This document shows, piece by piece, positions 1 through 7,549 of a DNA stretch of 64,000 nucleotides. The stretch's first letter is position 1. The number at the start of each line of letters is the position of its first letter. Origin of the DNA: Planotetraspora mira (lineage in GTDB: Bacteria; Actinomycetota; Actinomycetes; Streptosporangiales; Streptosporangiaceae); contig NZ_BOOO01000020.1 of the NCBI RefSeq assembly GCF_016863275.1, positions 124,001 to 188,000 on the forward strand. Direction: 5' to 3'. A program made the position numbers and the translations under genes. Under the pieces are notes generated by a model, which had not been told where the DNA came from, made no database searches, and saw only the letters and a program-made list of their open reading frames with translations.

Positions 1-390
1 GTCCAAGGCGATGCCACCGATGGAGCGGGCTGGCTGGAGAAGGCCAAGGTCGTCCTGTCAAGCGCACAAGAACTGGTTGAGTCTGACCCGAACTCGGCTT
101 ATACCCTGGCCTACGACGCGGCCAGATTCGCCTGTGTGGGACTACTGGCTCAGCAGGGGCTGCGCGCCACTACCGTCGGCGGCCACTACGCCGTCCAACA
201 GGCCGTGGTCCGCCAGTTCGGTGCCGTTTTCGAGCCGTTCGGAGTCATGCGACGGCGTAGGAACGAACTCGAGTACCCCATATTTCCCGACGAGTCTGTC
301 GAACGCGAAGAAGCAGAGCAGGCACTGACCGGTGCCGCCCTCATCATCGAGGCGGCTCACAAGATGATTGATCATCTTGGGTTGTTCTGA
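1..390 (+). CDS. HEPN-domain-like protein, C-terminal part (5' end outside window)
   Basis: The reading frame is open from base 1 to the TGA at 388-390, so the start lies upstream of the window and about 129 residues are visible. The visible part is helical and ends with an Arg-rich turn followed by NELEYP and a long terminal helix (residues about 85-129). This layout, with a short Ala-rich helix carrying TLAYDAAR before it, recalls the SAV_6107-type HEPN proteins of actinomycetes, whose partners are often nucleotidyltransferase antitoxins. The classical R-x4-6-H motif is not clear. I infer a HEPN-type toxin-like protein; it is the leftmost member of the accessory region. Confidence 0.5.
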   Translation, partial: VQGDATDGAGWLEKAKVVLSSAQELVESDPNSAYTLAYDAARFACVGLLAQQGLRATTVGGHYAVQQAVVRQFGAVFEPFGVMRRRRNELEYPIFPDESVEREEAEQALTGAALIIEAAHKMIDHLGLF

Positions 391-462
391 ATCTCTATAC
401 GCAGCACTTGCACCCGGCACATCTTCGGGACGCCGCGTTTCGGCCGTGAACTCCGACGAGGG

Positions 463-981
463 CTAGCGGAACTTGGAGCGGAACTCTGCCCAAAGGTCGA
501 CGGCTTCTTCCAGGTCGAGTGCCGCCACATCTTCCCGAGCCATGCCGACCGTGTAGATCAATCGATCGGCAAGCCAGTCGGGTACCGGCTCGCGCACCGG
601 CATCTCATCGATGCGGATGTGATCGGTGAAGGCACCCAAACGGTCGATGACTTCGCCGAGGCGGACAACGTCGGGCCGTGAACCTCCGGCCGCGCGGACT
701 CGTGCCTGGGCTTCGGCGTAGACCTCGGCGTCAGCCCTCTCTCCGACCGCCCAAATCTCACAGATCTCAACCGTCTTGTCGTCGGTGATCCGGTAGACGA
801 TCCTCCACGTGTTCCGCCCCACGACAAGCTTGCGGAACCCGGTCAGCTCACCGCCCAGCGGGTAGCCCGCTTCCGAGTTCTCCAACAGAAGGAGGATCTT
901 CTTGAGGACCTTGGGTACGGCATCCGGGCCGATCCTACGGAGATCATCAATGGCCGGGTCGGTGAATACGACGTCGGACAC
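463..981 (-). CDS. RelE/ParE-superfamily toxin with a C-terminal extension
   Basis: Residues 1 to about 95 have the RelE fold signature: VVFTDPAIDDL at the start, a GGELTGFRKLVVG strand pair, and WRIVYRITDD followed by VEICEIWAVGER. RelE toxins are ribosome-dependent mRNA interferases and usually about 85-95 residues long. This protein has 172 residues, with an extra acidic, Trp-containing domain from about residue 98 to the end. It starts at GTG 981, two bases after the stop of the upstream Phd-like gene, the usual antitoxin-first operon. I am confident of the toxin family. Whether the extension inhibits, anchors or retargets the toxin is unknown. Confidence 0.75.
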   Translation of the reverse strand: MSDVVFTDPAIDDLRRIGPDAVPKVLKKILLLLENSEAGYPLGGELTGFRKLVVGRNTWRIVYRITDDKTVEICEIWAVGERADAEVYAEAQARVRAAGGSRPDVVRLGEVIDRLGAFTDHIRIDEMPVREPVPDWLADRLIYTVGMAREDVAALDLEEAVDLWAEFRSKFR

Positions 982-983
982 TG

Positions 984-1295
984 CTACTCGTCGTCATCTG
1001 GAAGCGCAGCCAGCGACTCACGGGTATGCCCGAAGGCGGATAGGACCTCGTCCATCGACGTCCGCCGCCCCGTGTCCGTGGCGGCCCTGACGAGAACCAA
1101 GGCCAGATCCCGCAGATCCGCTGCGGCTTCTTCCAACTCGTTGAGACGTCGCATGCTCACGACGGCTGCGATCGGCTGGTGCCGGCGGGTTACCACCAGA
1201 TCCGCGCCCTGCTCCGCGTCAGCCACCAGGCGTGCCACCCCGCGCTGCGCGGCCTCGGTGACCGTGAGCTCGGTCGCGTCATGGAGAACAGCCAT
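984..1295 (-). CDS. Phd/YefM-family antitoxin
   Basis: The 103-residue product begins MAVLHDATELTVTEA and contains VVTRRHQPIAAVVSM, the beta-hairpin typical of Phd/YefM antitoxins (DNA binding and dimerisation in the N-terminal half). Residues 55-103 form the acidic tail expected to wrap the toxin. A longer frame exists upstream, but ATG 1295 fits the family start and lies just after a perfect palindrome and AT-rich promoter-like DNA. It is followed two bases later by the RelE-type toxin gene. Autoregulation through the palindrome at 1303-1322 is the expected mode. Confidence 0.8.
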   Translation of the reverse strand: MAVLHDATELTVTEAAQRGVARLVADAEQGADLVVTRRHQPIAAVVSMRRLNELEEAAADLRDLALVLVRAATDTGRRTSMDEVLSAFGHTRESLAALPDDDE

Positions 1296-1302
1296 ACAAG
1301 AA

Positions 1303-1322
1303 CTGTATAGATAGATATACAG
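1303..1322. promoter_or_regulatory. Palindromic operator of the Phd/RelE module
   Basis: The sequence is CTGTATA-GATAGA-TATACAG, a perfect 7-bp inverted repeat with a 6-bp spacer. It begins eight bases upstream of the antitoxin ATG in a short AT-rich island within GC-rich DNA. Phd/YefM antitoxins typically bind such palindromes overlapping their own promoter. The binding itself is inferred. Confidence 0.6.
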
Positions 1323-1358
1323 AAGAACAAGTGACTGCTCGCACGCAGCGGCCTGAAG

Positions 1359-1428
1359 GCTTGACGCTGGTGCCACCGATGCCGCACGCACCTTGAACAG
1401 ATATTGCCGGCGTTAGCCGTTGTCAGGA
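1359..1428 (-). repeat. msrA 3'-end repeat, copy R7 (degraded)
   Basis: GCTTGACGCTGGTGCC, then CCGAT-CCGCA, a gap, ACCTTGAACAGATATTGC and TTAGCCGTTGTCAGG align with the copy at 10,015-10,094 and more weakly with the end of msrA at 13,296-13,395. R7 and R2 share GCTTGACGCTGGTGCC, so they form one sub-lineage. It separates the Phd/RelE module from lgt. The strand given is that of msrA. Confidence 0.6.
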
Positions 1429-1691
1429 AGCCGACTGTCGGGCGCTGGTCGCCGCACCGAGGCTGGCAGGTCGCTGACGTCTACTCGCGGCGCGGACCCC
1501 AGGTGCGAGGCCATGGCCGTCGCCGGTTCCGGGACGGCGTTTCTGGTAGCAAGCTCAGCACGGCCGAGGACCGTATCAAGGCCGCCGTCGAATGCTGCAC
1601 CGGTTCCGTCTATGCCGCGTCACGTCATAGAGGGTTTGCGATCAGGTCACGAAGGCGGCCTAGTGGCCTCACGTTGACTAGCCTCACCGGC

Positions 1692-2588
1692 ATGCCCCTT
1701 GCCTCGATTCCGAGCCCTTCCGTAGGGGTCTGGCATCTCGGATTCATCCCGATCCGGGCCTACGCATTGTGCTTCGTCATCGCGATCGCCTTCGGCATCT
1801 GGCTGAGCGAGCGCCGCTGGCGCGCCCGCGGCGGCGAGAAGGGCGCGATCAGCGACATCGCGTTCCCCGCAGTGATCTTCGGTCTGATCGGCGCTCGCCT
1901 CTACCACGTCATCACCGACTGGCAGACCTACTTCGGCTCTCGCGCGATCAAGGAGCCCTACCGGGCGCTGTTCATCTGGGAAGGCGGGCTCAGCATCTGG
2001 GGCGCGGTCGCCCTGGGAGGCGTGGGCGTGTGGCTGGCCTGCCGCCGCCGGGGACTGTCTCTGGGCGCCGTGGCCGACACGATCGCGCCCAGCATCGCGT
2101 TCGGGCAGGCGATCGCCCGCTGGGGCAACTGGTTCAACCAGGAGCTTTACGGCAGTCCGACCACGTTGCCGTGGGGGCTGGAGATCGACCAGGCGCACGG
2201 CGGCGAGCCGGGCGTGCTCTACCACCCGACTTTCCTGTATGAGTCGCTGTGGGACGCGGCGCTCGGTTTCGGACTGATCCTGGCCGGCAGGCGGTTCACA
2301 CTGCGCCACGGCCGCCTGTTCGCCCTCTACGTCGCCGGCTACACGCTCGGGCGGTTCTGGATCGAGGGGCTGCGGATCGACCCGGTGGGTGGAGTGGACC
2401 ACGCGGTGACGCTCCTGGGGCTGCGGATCAACCAGTGGACCTCGATCGTGCTGTTCGTCGGCGCGCTGGTCTATCTCTGGATGACGCGCAACAAGGACAC
2501 CGAAGAGATCGTGGCACCGGCCTCACAACACAAGGCCTCGCACGAGGAGAACGGCGGGCAGGATTCCGACGCGACCAACATGCCGTAA
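1692..2588 (+). CDS. lgt: Prolipoprotein diacylglyceryl transferase
   Basis: Lgt moves a diacylglyceryl group from phosphatidylglycerol to the lipobox cysteine of prelipoproteins in the cytoplasmic membrane. The 298-residue product has about seven membrane segments, an IPIRAYALCF start region, LIGARLYHVI (catalytic His region), WEGGLSIWG, and the Lgt signature ARWGNWFNQELYG near residue 145. The C-terminal 30 residues are polar and cytoplasmic. The frame is open further upstream, but ATG 1692 gives the normal N-terminus. It lies alone between two msrA-end repeats rather than near trp genes, where the housekeeping actinobacterial copy is usually found. It may be an accessory second copy. Confidence 0.93.
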   Translation: MPLASIPSPSVGVWHLGFIPIRAYALCFVIAIAFGIWLSERRWRARGGEKGAISDIAFPAVIFGLIGARLYHVITDWQTYFGSRAIKEPYRALFIWEGGLSIWGAVALGGVGVWLACRRRGLSLGAVADTIAPSIAFGQAIARWGNWFNQELYGSPTTLPWGLEIDQAHGGEPGVLYHPTFLYESLWDAALGFGLILAGRRFTLRHGRLFALYVAGYTLGRFWIEGLRIDPVGGVDHAVTLLGLRINQWTSIVLFVGALVYLWMTRNKDTEEIVAPASQHKASHEENGGQDSDATNMP

Positions 2589-2682
2589 GCCTCCCGAACA
2601 CTGTTGTGATCCCCGCTCCCCCTCGAACGCCTCGCCCACGGGCCGCCCAACATGCCGCCGCAGGCGGGTCGGCTCTATGCCG

Positions 2683-2730
2683 AAAACGGCTCTGGCCCTC
2701 GACCGAGCTGGGCAAGCCGGGCGATCAAGG
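2683..2730 (-). repeat. msrA terminator repeat, copy R6 (hairpin part only)
   Basis: AAAACGGCTCTGGCCCTCGA and GGCAAGCCGGGCGATCAAGG match the msrA terminator at 13,226-13,274 with few changes. The msrA coding part is absent. It lies about 95 bp after the lgt stop. The flank 2589-2682 shows no gene. Confidence 0.65.
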
Positions 2731-2998
2731 CGATGCCCTCTGAGTACGTGTGACGAGCATCACATTTCCATCCAGCAGGCCCTCTGATCTGCGGTTTCTC
2801 GCGTTTTGATCCATTTTAGGTGCTCTTTACCGTTTCATGCCTCTTTACGGCGGTATGTGTGAATTGGTACGTTCCTTGCCTTACAGCGGCACCCCCCGTG
2901 GCGCCGCCGTCACGGACACGGACGGCCGGCCGTGTTCGGAACGAACATCCACCGTCACCGCCGCCATGTCCTCTCCGCCCCCCTGGGCGCCGGTGATC

Positions 2999-3146
2999 TG
3001 CCGAATCCGTGCAGCAAGGAGGTACGGAGCCGGGGAACCAGTCGACCTTCGATGAAGGTCTGGGGTGAATCGGCGCGCCAAGCGCCGTAGGGCGTCTTCC
3101 CTGCCCGAATCCGTCAGCTAACCCGGTAGGCGCAAGCGGAAGACCC
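2999..3146 (+). ncRNA. c-di-AMP riboswitch (ydaO/yuaA type)
   Basis: The leader contains the conserved blocks of this class in order: GCCGAATCCG (3000), CGGGGAACCA (3031), GGGGTGAAT (3062), AGGGCGTCTTCCCT, and GCCCGAATCCGTCAGCTAAC followed by CGGTAGGCG (about 3103-3132). It ends just before the AGGAG ribosome site of the NlpC/P60 gene. In actinobacteria this riboswitch commonly controls cell-wall hydrolases. Ligand binding usually turns expression off, which would link muropeptide hydrolysis to c-di-AMP level. The 250 bp upstream (2745-2998) should hold the promoter; I see no gene there. Confidence 0.88.
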
Positions 3147-3158
3147 TAGGAGCCCCCC

Positions 3159-3788
3159 TTGTCTGCCAACCCCACCACTCTTTTCCGCATTGCCTGCGTC
3201 ACGCTCAGCAGCGCCGCACTCACTGCCTCAATGGGAGCCTTCAGCGCAGTGCCTGCGGCCGCCGATTCGGGGACAGTGACAGTCACGCCCCCGGCATCGG
3301 GGGTCATCCCACCTGAGCCCGCCACACCACCCGTTGCGAGAGCCACCCCGTACACCGATGAGATTCTCGTGGCGTTAAAGGCGGAAGCCTCCGCGAGCAT
3401 GAAGGTCACCAAGTCCGCTCTCCAGCAGGCGAAGGCCAAGCGCGCCATTGAGATGGCGACAAATCACCTCGGCGATCCCTACGTGTGGGGCGCCACAGGC
3501 CCAAGGGCGTTCGACTGCTCGGGGCTGGTCCAGTTCGCCTGGCGCAAGGCCGGCGTCACGCTCCCGCGCACGACGTGGTCGATGCTCAGCGCCGTCAAGA
3601 AGAAGGTCGCCCTGGCGCATCTCAAACCTGGCGACCTCATCTTCACCGACGGCGGCGGCCACGTGGGCATGTACATAGGACACGACAAGGTGATCGCCGC
3701 CCCCCATACCGGCGCGGTGGTCAGGATCGACAGTCTCAGCGGTTACTGGAGCAGCAGCTTCGTCTCCGCCGTCCGCCCCGACGCCTGA
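3159..3788 (+). CDS. Secreted NlpC/P60 peptidoglycan endopeptidase
   Basis: The 209-residue protein has a signal peptide (residues 1-35, ending near AVPAAA), a Pro/Thr-rich linker and an NlpC/P60 domain from about residue 95. The catalytic Cys is in FDCSGLVQFAW, the His in GGGHVGMYIG and a third polar residue in APHTG, so the triad is complete. Such enzymes cut D-Glu-mDAP type stem peptides in the wall. The start is TTG 3159, chosen because AGGAG ends seven bases upstream and the frame gives a full signal peptide. Control is by the c-di-AMP riboswitch directly upstream. A strong hairpin follows the stop. Confidence 0.9.
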   Translation: MSANPTTLFRIACVTLSSAALTASMGAFSAVPAAADSGTVTVTPPASGVIPPEPATPPVARATPYTDEILVALKAEASASMKVTKSALQQAKAKRAIEMATNHLGDPYVWGATGPRAFDCSGLVQFAWRKAGVTLPRTTWSMLSAVKKKVALAHLKPGDLIFTDGGGHVGMYIGHDKVIAAPHTGAVVRIDSLSGYWSSSFVSAVRPDA

Positions 3789-3816
3789 CCCTGGGGCACC
3801 ATGGGCCGCCCTCTCA

Positions 3817-3854
3817 GCGGAGATGTCCTGACCGTGCCGACGGGACGTCTCCGC
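3817..3854 (+). terminator. Hairpin terminator of the NlpC/P60 gene
   Basis: GCGGAGATGTCC pairs with GGACGTCTCCGC (11 of 12 pairs) around a 14-base loop, 29 bases after the stop codon. There is no U-run, as is common in high-GC actinobacteria. Confidence 0.6.
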
Positions 3855-3953
3855 CGAGGGAGGACCACGTCCGGCGTGGACGGTCATGGGCTGACGGGCT
3901 GAGGCTGGAAGTCGTGATTGCTCGCCATCACCCACGCAGGCCCGGCAGCGTGT

Positions 3954-4466
3954 CTACCCTGCGCCCAGGAGTCGCGCCGAAGCATCGGTGACGAACTCTG
4001 ACACGGCGGACTCGAATTCATTCTCACGGATCTTGAGTTCATCCCGATCGGAAGCGTGACGCAGCGCGTCTATATGTGTGAACGCGGTATCGGCGAGCGG
4101 TTCCGGCCCGCCCGACAGCAGCCGCAACCGAAACCGTGCCGTCTCGGCGAGAGCACCCAGGCGATCAGCGTCATCGAGAAGTTGCATGTGTGCGGCCGCA
4201 TCCGACTGGCTCAGCCATACGGCGACGATGGCGCGCTTGAGTTCGGTCAACGCGGCAGCGAATTCGCTGTAGGCGGCTACGCGCTCCCGGCGTAGCCATT
4301 CCTGCCGGGCGCCTGCCTCGGCTCGCCTGACAGTGCGCTGCTGGAACAGGTACGTGCTGAAGGATCCGAATAGCGTCCCGAACACAGCGATCAAGCTTCC
4401 GAGAACAGCGCTCACCCACAGGAGTGGATCACACCCGCCGCAAGAGGCCAAGAGGCGCCGATCCAT
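3954..4466 (-). CDS. Small membrane-anchored protein with coiled-coil region
   Basis: The family is not recognised. The 170-residue product has one hydrophobic segment at about residues 18-40 (VSAVLGSLIAVFGTLFGSFS), then a basic stretch and a long amphipathic helix with QQRTVRRAEAGARQEW. Residues 60-165 are helical and charged. This looks like a single-pass protein with a cytoplasmic helical domain. The ATG at 4466 is the track start. A GTG at codon 18 would remove the Cys-containing N-terminus and start right at the membrane segment. It is convergent with the NlpC/P60 gene. Confidence 0.55.
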   Translation of the reverse strand: MDRRLLASCGGCDPLLWVSAVLGSLIAVFGTLFGSFSTYLFQQRTVRRAEAGARQEWLRRERVAAYSEFAAALTELKRAIVAVWLSQSDAAAHMQLLDDADRLGALAETARFRLRLLSGGPEPLADTAFTHIDALRHASDRDELKIRENEFESAVSEFVTDASARLLGAG

Positions 4467-4472
4467 GATGGC

Positions 4473-4506
4473 GAGGAACCGGCGCCATCTCTAACGCCGG
4501 TTCCTC
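4473..4506. terminator. Perfect 12-bp hairpin beside repeat R5
   Basis: GAGGAACCGGCG and CGCCGGTTCCTC form a perfect 12-bp stem with a 10-base loop. It lies between the start of the minus-strand membrane protein gene and repeat R5, where the msrA terminator stands in other copies. It may be a replacement terminator or a junction hairpin. Confidence 0.45.
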
Positions 4507-4523
4507 CATGGAGCAAGGAGCCC

Positions 4524-4610
4524 CTACGCCTCGCCGGTGGTCAGGCCGACCGGGCAGGCGACGCCCGTTCCGCCGATCCCGCAATCCCCGTTGGGGACCT
4601 TGTACAGGTA
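4524..4610 (-). repeat. msrA 3'-end repeat, copy R5
   Basis: This 87-bp stretch matches 13,296-13,382, the last 29 codons of msrA, at 83 of 87 positions. It lacks the 12 bases CTGCTGGTGGTA present in R1 and continues with GCGGTTCGCCTCAGGC. That tail resembles the post-msrA sequence of R1 (GCCGTTCACTCCAGGC) but not the real msrA gene. Confidence 0.85.
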
Positions 4611-4795
4611 GCGGTTCGCCTCAGGCAGCAGGTGTTGATCCCGCTACGCGTGTATGCCGGACTCTGCGGGCCGGTCCCGAACCGAACCGGTCGGCCGATC
4701 GCAAGCCGCCGAACTGTTGCGGGGCATGACGGTCGACAGCGGCCTTCATAGCCCCAGATGCCACGACTCGAGCGTCGGATGACGGTCGGGGTGTG

Positions 4796-5632
4796 TTACG
4801 AGATCGCGCGGAGTCGGCCGGAGGGTCGGCGGCGGAGTTGATCGATGCCCTGGGCCGTCTTTTCGTCTGCAGGGAGGAAAACGATCAGTTGTTGTGCATC
4901 CGAGGAGAGTTCGAGCGTCTCACGGAGCAGCCGAAGTTCGTGCCCAGAGGGGTGGTTGAGTCGGAGAATTTCACGTCGCGGAACCAGGTGACGGTTCATG
5001 CGCCGCGTGAAGTCTGGGCCGGCGATGGGTGCGAGTTCCGCGGTGAGCCACTCGGAGTTTTCTACGGACGGTGCGAGCCACAGGTCGAAGGCTTGCTCGT
5101 CCGCGACGTCGTCCCAGTCGGCGAAGAACGTCCGGGCGGCGGGGTCGGTGAAGACGTAGCGGGTGAGGTTCGGTGTGTCGGTGTCGAGCAACCCGATTTC
5201 ACCCATCACCAGCTCGTAGCCGCTGGTGTAGGCCAGGACGTCGCCCAGCCGGTTCGTCACCACTGCGATCCCCGGTTCAAGGAGGCGGAGTGTCTCCAGG
5301 ACAGACGGCCGAACGTCGCGGCGCGGTGGTGCGGGCCAGGTACGGGCGGAACATTCACCGCCGGCGATCTTGGCCAGGTAGCGCAGGTGGTTGCGCTCCG
5401 AGCGGTCGAGGCTGAGCGCATCGGCGAGCGCGTTCACCACCGCCGCTGAGGGGTTGCGGTCACGACCCTGCTCGATACGGGTCAGGTATTCGACGCTGAC
5501 GCCGGCCCGAGCAGCCAGATCCGAGCGTCGCAGACCAGGCGAACGGCGGTGGCCTCGCTCCGGCAGCCCGAACGTCTCCGGCTGGATGCTGTCGCGCTTG
5601 GCCCGGATGAAATCCCCCATCGGCGTACCCAT
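4796..5632 (-). CDS. XRE-family regulator with MmyB-like ligand domain
   Basis: The 278-residue protein has an N-terminal helix-turn-helix (residues about 28-75: RRSDLAARAGVSVEYLTRIEQG) and a C-terminal MmyB-like domain (about 105-260) with the family block VLETLRLLEPGIAVVTNRLGDVLAY and RYVFTDPAARTFFADWDDVA. The MmyB-like domain is related to PAS folds and is thought to bind fatty-acid-like ligands. It is divergent, 113 bp away, from a quinone-reductase-like gene and an aldo/keto reductase gene, so it is the likely regulator of that pair. It is a paralogue of the regulator at 10,660-11,469. Confidence 0.85.
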   Translation of the reverse strand: MGTPMGDFIRAKRDSIQPETFGLPERGHRRSPGLRRSDLAARAGVSVEYLTRIEQGRDRNPSAAVVNALADALSLDRSERNHLRYLAKIAGGECSARTWPAPPRRDVRPSVLETLRLLEPGIAVVTNRLGDVLAYTSGYELVMGEIGLLDTDTPNLTRYVFTDPAARTFFADWDDVADEQAFDLWLAPSVENSEWLTAELAPIAGPDFTRRMNRHLVPRREILRLNHPSGHELRLLRETLELSSDAQQLIVFLPADEKTAQGIDQLRRRPSGRLRAIS

Positions 5633-5745
5633 GGCAGAAGCATATGGTGCTGCACTTCGACCGCTGGGTGCTCAGCGTGGCCCTCTGGGGGCCAGCCTGA
5701 GCGCGGTCTGGTTGTCGCCACCACGACTGCGTGATCGTGGTGGAC

Positions 5746-6339
5746 ATGGATGACAAGCACAACTTGGCAATCATCGTCGGGAGCGTCCGGGAGGGACGGT
5801 TCGGTCCAGTGGTGGCCTCGTGGGTCGCCGATCAGGCCCGCGCTCATGGTGGGTTCGATGTGAACGTCGTCGATCTGGCACAGGTCGAGATCCCGCTGGC
5901 GCTGCCCGCGGCGCCGCCGAAGTTCGCCGGCGACAACTACCCCCGGCCGGAAGGAATGGCGGCACTGACCTCGGCGCTGGAAGCCGCTGACGCGTTCATC
6001 GTGGTCACGCCGGAGTACAACCACAGTTATCCCGCGTCGCTCAAGGCGGCCATCGACTGGCACTTCACCCAATGGACGGCCAAGCCCGTCGCCTTCGTCA
6101 GCTACGGCGGCGCAGCAGGTGGCCGGCATGCCGTACTGCATCTGGAGAACGTGCTGACCGAGTTGCACGCGGTGACGATCCGCGACGGCCTGGCCTTCCC
6201 GAACTACTTCACCGCTTGGCAGGACGGTCGACCGCTCGACCCTGAGGCCTCCGGGTACGCCAAGACGTTGCTCGACCAGCTGGCCTGGTGGGCAGGCGCA
6301 CTTCGGTTGGCACGCGAGACCGCTGCGTACCCGGCATGA
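5746..6339 (+). CDS. NADPH-dependent FMN reductase family oxidoreductase
   Basis: This is a flavodoxin-like protein of about 197 residues with IIVGSVREGRFGPVV (FMN phosphate loop) at the N-terminus and VVTPEYNHSYPASLKAAIDW, the typical FMN_red signature, near residue 90. The family reduces quinones, azo dyes or FMN with NAD(P)H. ATG 5746 is chosen for a GGTGG just upstream; GTG 5731 would add five residues. The stop overlaps the next start (ATGA), so translation of the aldo/keto reductase is probably coupled. The divergent XRE/MmyB regulator is the likely controller. Confidence 0.85.
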   Translation: MDDKHNLAIIVGSVREGRFGPVVASWVADQARAHGGFDVNVVDLAQVEIPLALPAAPPKFAGDNYPRPEGMAALTSALEAADAFIVVTPEYNHSYPASLKAAIDWHFTQWTAKPVAFVSYGGAAGGRHAVLHLENVLTELHAVTIRDGLAFPNYFTAWQDGRPLDPEASGYAKTLLDQLAWWAGALRLARETAAYPA

Positions 6340-7319
6340 GCGCGGCAACGATGGAGTACGTCCCGCTCGGGCGCACCGATCTGCTGGTCAGCCGGATCGC
6401 GCTCGGTTGCATGGGGTTCGCGAACTCTGCGCAAGGCGTCAACCCCTGGGCCTTGGACGAGCAAACTGCGGCACCGATTTTCCGGCGAGCCGTCGAGCTG
6501 GGCATCACCCTGTGGGACACCGCGAACGTCTATGGCGGCGGCACGTCGGAGGAGATCGTCGGCCGCGCCGTCAAGAAGTACACCCGGCGGGAGGATGTCG
6601 TCATCGCCACCAAGGTGGGGCTCCCGATGCACGACGGCCCTGGTGGCTCGGGACTGTCACGTACGGCGATCCTCCGTCAGGTCGACGCATCTCTTGCGCG
6701 CCTTGGCACCGACTACATCGATCTCTACCAGATCCACCGGTTCGATCCGGGTACCCCGGTCGAGGAGACGATGGAAGCCCTCCACGAGGTGGTGGCGGCT
6801 GGGAAGGTTCGGTACATCGGCGCCTCGTCCATGTGGGCATGGCAGTTCTCCAAGATGCAGCACACCGCGACGCATCACGGTCACACGAGGTTCGTGTCGA
6901 TGCAGAACCAATACAGCCTGGTGCAACGCGAGGACGAGCGGGAGACGTTTCCACTGCTCGCCGACCAAGGCGTCTCCAGCCTGCCGTGGTGCCCACTTGC
7001 CAAGGGTCGCTTGGCCCGGCCCTACGGGCAGGTGACCGGCCGCTCGGCGAAAGATCCCATCGGACAACGCTTCTTCGGTGACGTCGATCGTCCAATCGTC
7101 GATGCCGTTCACCGGGTCGCGACGACGCGTGAGATCTCCATGGCTCAAGTTGCTCTCGCATGGGCCCTTGGCAATCCCACCGTCGCCGCACCCATCATCG
7201 GAGCGACCAAGCCGGCCCACCTTGACGACGCCGTGGCCGCCCTGGCTGTGCGACTCGACGAGACTGAGATCGATGCCTTGGAAAGCCGATATACACCCCG
7301 CCCACCAACCGGGTTCTGA
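6336..7319 (+). CDS. Aldo/keto reductase
   Basis: This 327-residue TIM-barrel oxidoreductase reduces carbonyls with NADPH. It has LGRTDLLVSRIALGCMGF at the start, LWDTANVYGGGTSEEIVG with the catalytic Asp/Tyr, VVIATKVGLPM with the Lys, YIDLYQIHRFDP with the His, and a C-terminal cofactor-binding VAAPIIGATKPAHLDDAV. It resembles the YajO/Tas-like group. The ATG at 6336 overlaps the stop of the FMN-reductase gene. Both genes sit between repeats R5 and R4 with their regulator. Confidence 0.92.
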   Translation: MSAATMEYVPLGRTDLLVSRIALGCMGFANSAQGVNPWALDEQTAAPIFRRAVELGITLWDTANVYGGGTSEEIVGRAVKKYTRREDVVIATKVGLPMHDGPGGSGLSRTAILRQVDASLARLGTDYIDLYQIHRFDPGTPVEETMEALHEVVAAGKVRYIGASSMWAWQFSKMQHTATHHGHTRFVSMQNQYSLVQREDERETFPLLADQGVSSLPWCPLAKGRLARPYGQVTGRSAKDPIGQRFFGDVDRPIVDAVHRVATTREISMAQVALAWALGNPTVAAPIIGATKPAHLDDAVAALAVRLDETEIDALESRYTPRPPTGF

Positions 7320-7411
7320 AGGACGGTCGCCACTGGACGGTGATGTACCGGCGCGCACTTTCACATGCGCGATGAACGCCAGGCCGCGTCGCCTACTCAC
7401 CGGATATGGGG

Positions 7412-7522
7412 CTGGCCCAAGATCAGAGCCGGGTTCGCCGGAGGATCTTGGGCCAGGATGTTGGTGAAACCCATGGTCTACGCCTCGCCGGTGGTCAGGC
7501 CGACCGGGCAGGCGACGCCCGT
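7412..7522 (-). repeat. msrA 3'-end and terminator repeat, copy R4
   Basis: Bases 7475-7522 are identical over 48 bp to 13,293-13,340 (msrA stop and last codons). Next to it, at 7412-7456, CTGGCCCAAGATC and GATCTTGGGCCAG form a perfect 13-bp stem. It replaces the msrA terminator stem CTGGCCCTCGATC/GATCAAGGACCAG with paired changes, so the hairpin is kept although the bases differ. The msrA match stops 27 bp from the end of the WYL regulator gene. Confidence 0.85.
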
Positions 7523-7549
7523 TTCTCGAACGTCAAGGGGAGGCTGCGG

